Part shown: piece by piece, positions 63,801 through 64,000 of the stretch
How the letters are laid out: each line of letters opens with the position of its first letter
Position numbering within the stretch: position 1 is the stretch's first letter
Assembly: GCA_943736015.1 (NCBI GenBank)
Contig: OX031069.1
Span: 18,977,235 to 19,041,234, forward strand
Origin: Tridacna crocea
Taxonomy: Eukaryota > Mollusca > Bivalvia > Cardiida > Cardiidae
Length of the DNA stretch: 64,000 bases
Direction of reading: 5' to 3'
Made by a program: the position numbers and the translations under genes
Notes under the pieces: model-generated
Seen by the model: only the letters and a program-made list of their open reading frames with translations
The model's database searches: none
Told to the model about the DNA's origin: nothing

Positions 63801-64000
63801 AAAGTAAAACTACGTTATATTGTTGGAGAAAGGTGCCGCCGAGAAGACTCAATAAGCATAGATATCGGTCTGTAGAAGTTTTATGACTGTAAAAGATGTA
63901 GGCACTTGAATCGGTAAATAGTCCGAGATGTAATTAGTCGCAGGTGCAGAAATTCAATCCCCTTTCCGTGAAATGACAGGAATTAGATAAAAGTGCAGCT

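Overview
The window looks like animal, most likely bivalve mollusc, intergenic or intronic DNA. It is AT-rich, has no operon-like gene packing, and holds one long non-LTR retrotransposon reading frame, two tRNA-derived SINE families, a decayed Tc1/mariner element and a very dense set of short palindromic transposons. The palindromes containing CAGCCTGCGCAGTCCGCG and their relatives resemble repeats I associate with heterodont bivalves. That taxonomic call is inference and was not tested by any search. I found no host protein-coding gene that I can support.

The main inhabitants are short non-autonomous elements. Family A has about 40 whole or partial copies of roughly 225 bp, spread over the whole window. 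Each whole copy begins TTAACYCWTTACCA, ends GGTAAWGRGTTAA and has a central hairpin of about 60 bp. Family B (4 copies), family D (6 copies) and family G (2 copies) have unrelated interiors but also begin TTAA followed by CCC, or end GGG followed by TTAA. I read these as non-autonomous piggyBac-type elements with TTAA target sites. Families C and C2 (palindromes with the CAGCCTGCGCAG core), E (TIR ends GGGTCCGTATTCACCAACC), F (about 73 bp perfect hairpins) and single foldback elements N, O, H and I fill much of the rest.

Layout: 1-8 kb carries G, B, SINE-M, C, C2, A, F and E copies and a possible regulatory patch at 4.2-4.5 kb. 8.2-11.7 kb is the LINE, 5'-truncated but with an intact reverse transcriptase. 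12-18 kb holds A, C, J, K and N elements and an (AATC)n-expanded SINE. 19-24 kb holds G2, foldback O, B3, E2 and a 33-bp minisatellite open on both strands. 24-34 kb holds mixed repeats, three adjacent A copies (30 kb), the Tc1/mariner remnant (32.66-32.92 kb) and big hairpins. 34-46 kb holds dense A copies, two SINEs with 8-bp target duplications (39.4 and 40.4 kb) and a 27-bp minisatellite. 46-54 kb holds a quiet stretch, a 2.5-kb degenerate 37-bp minisatellite invaded by two other elements, and a nested LINE tail. 54-64 kb holds sparse elements, a possible Merlin/IS1595-like transposase remnant (56.4 kb) and a GC-rich inverted repeat (62.7-63.8 kb).

The repeats date one another through nesting: A inside the minisatellite at its own TTAA (50.8 kb), A inside E (45.3 kb), a LINE tail inside A (53.6 kb), SINE-S inside C2 (39.4 kb) and probably K inside C2 (34.0 kb). 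The most interesting general signal is that hairpin arms in family A change in matched pairs, so that perfect pairing is kept while the sequence drifts.
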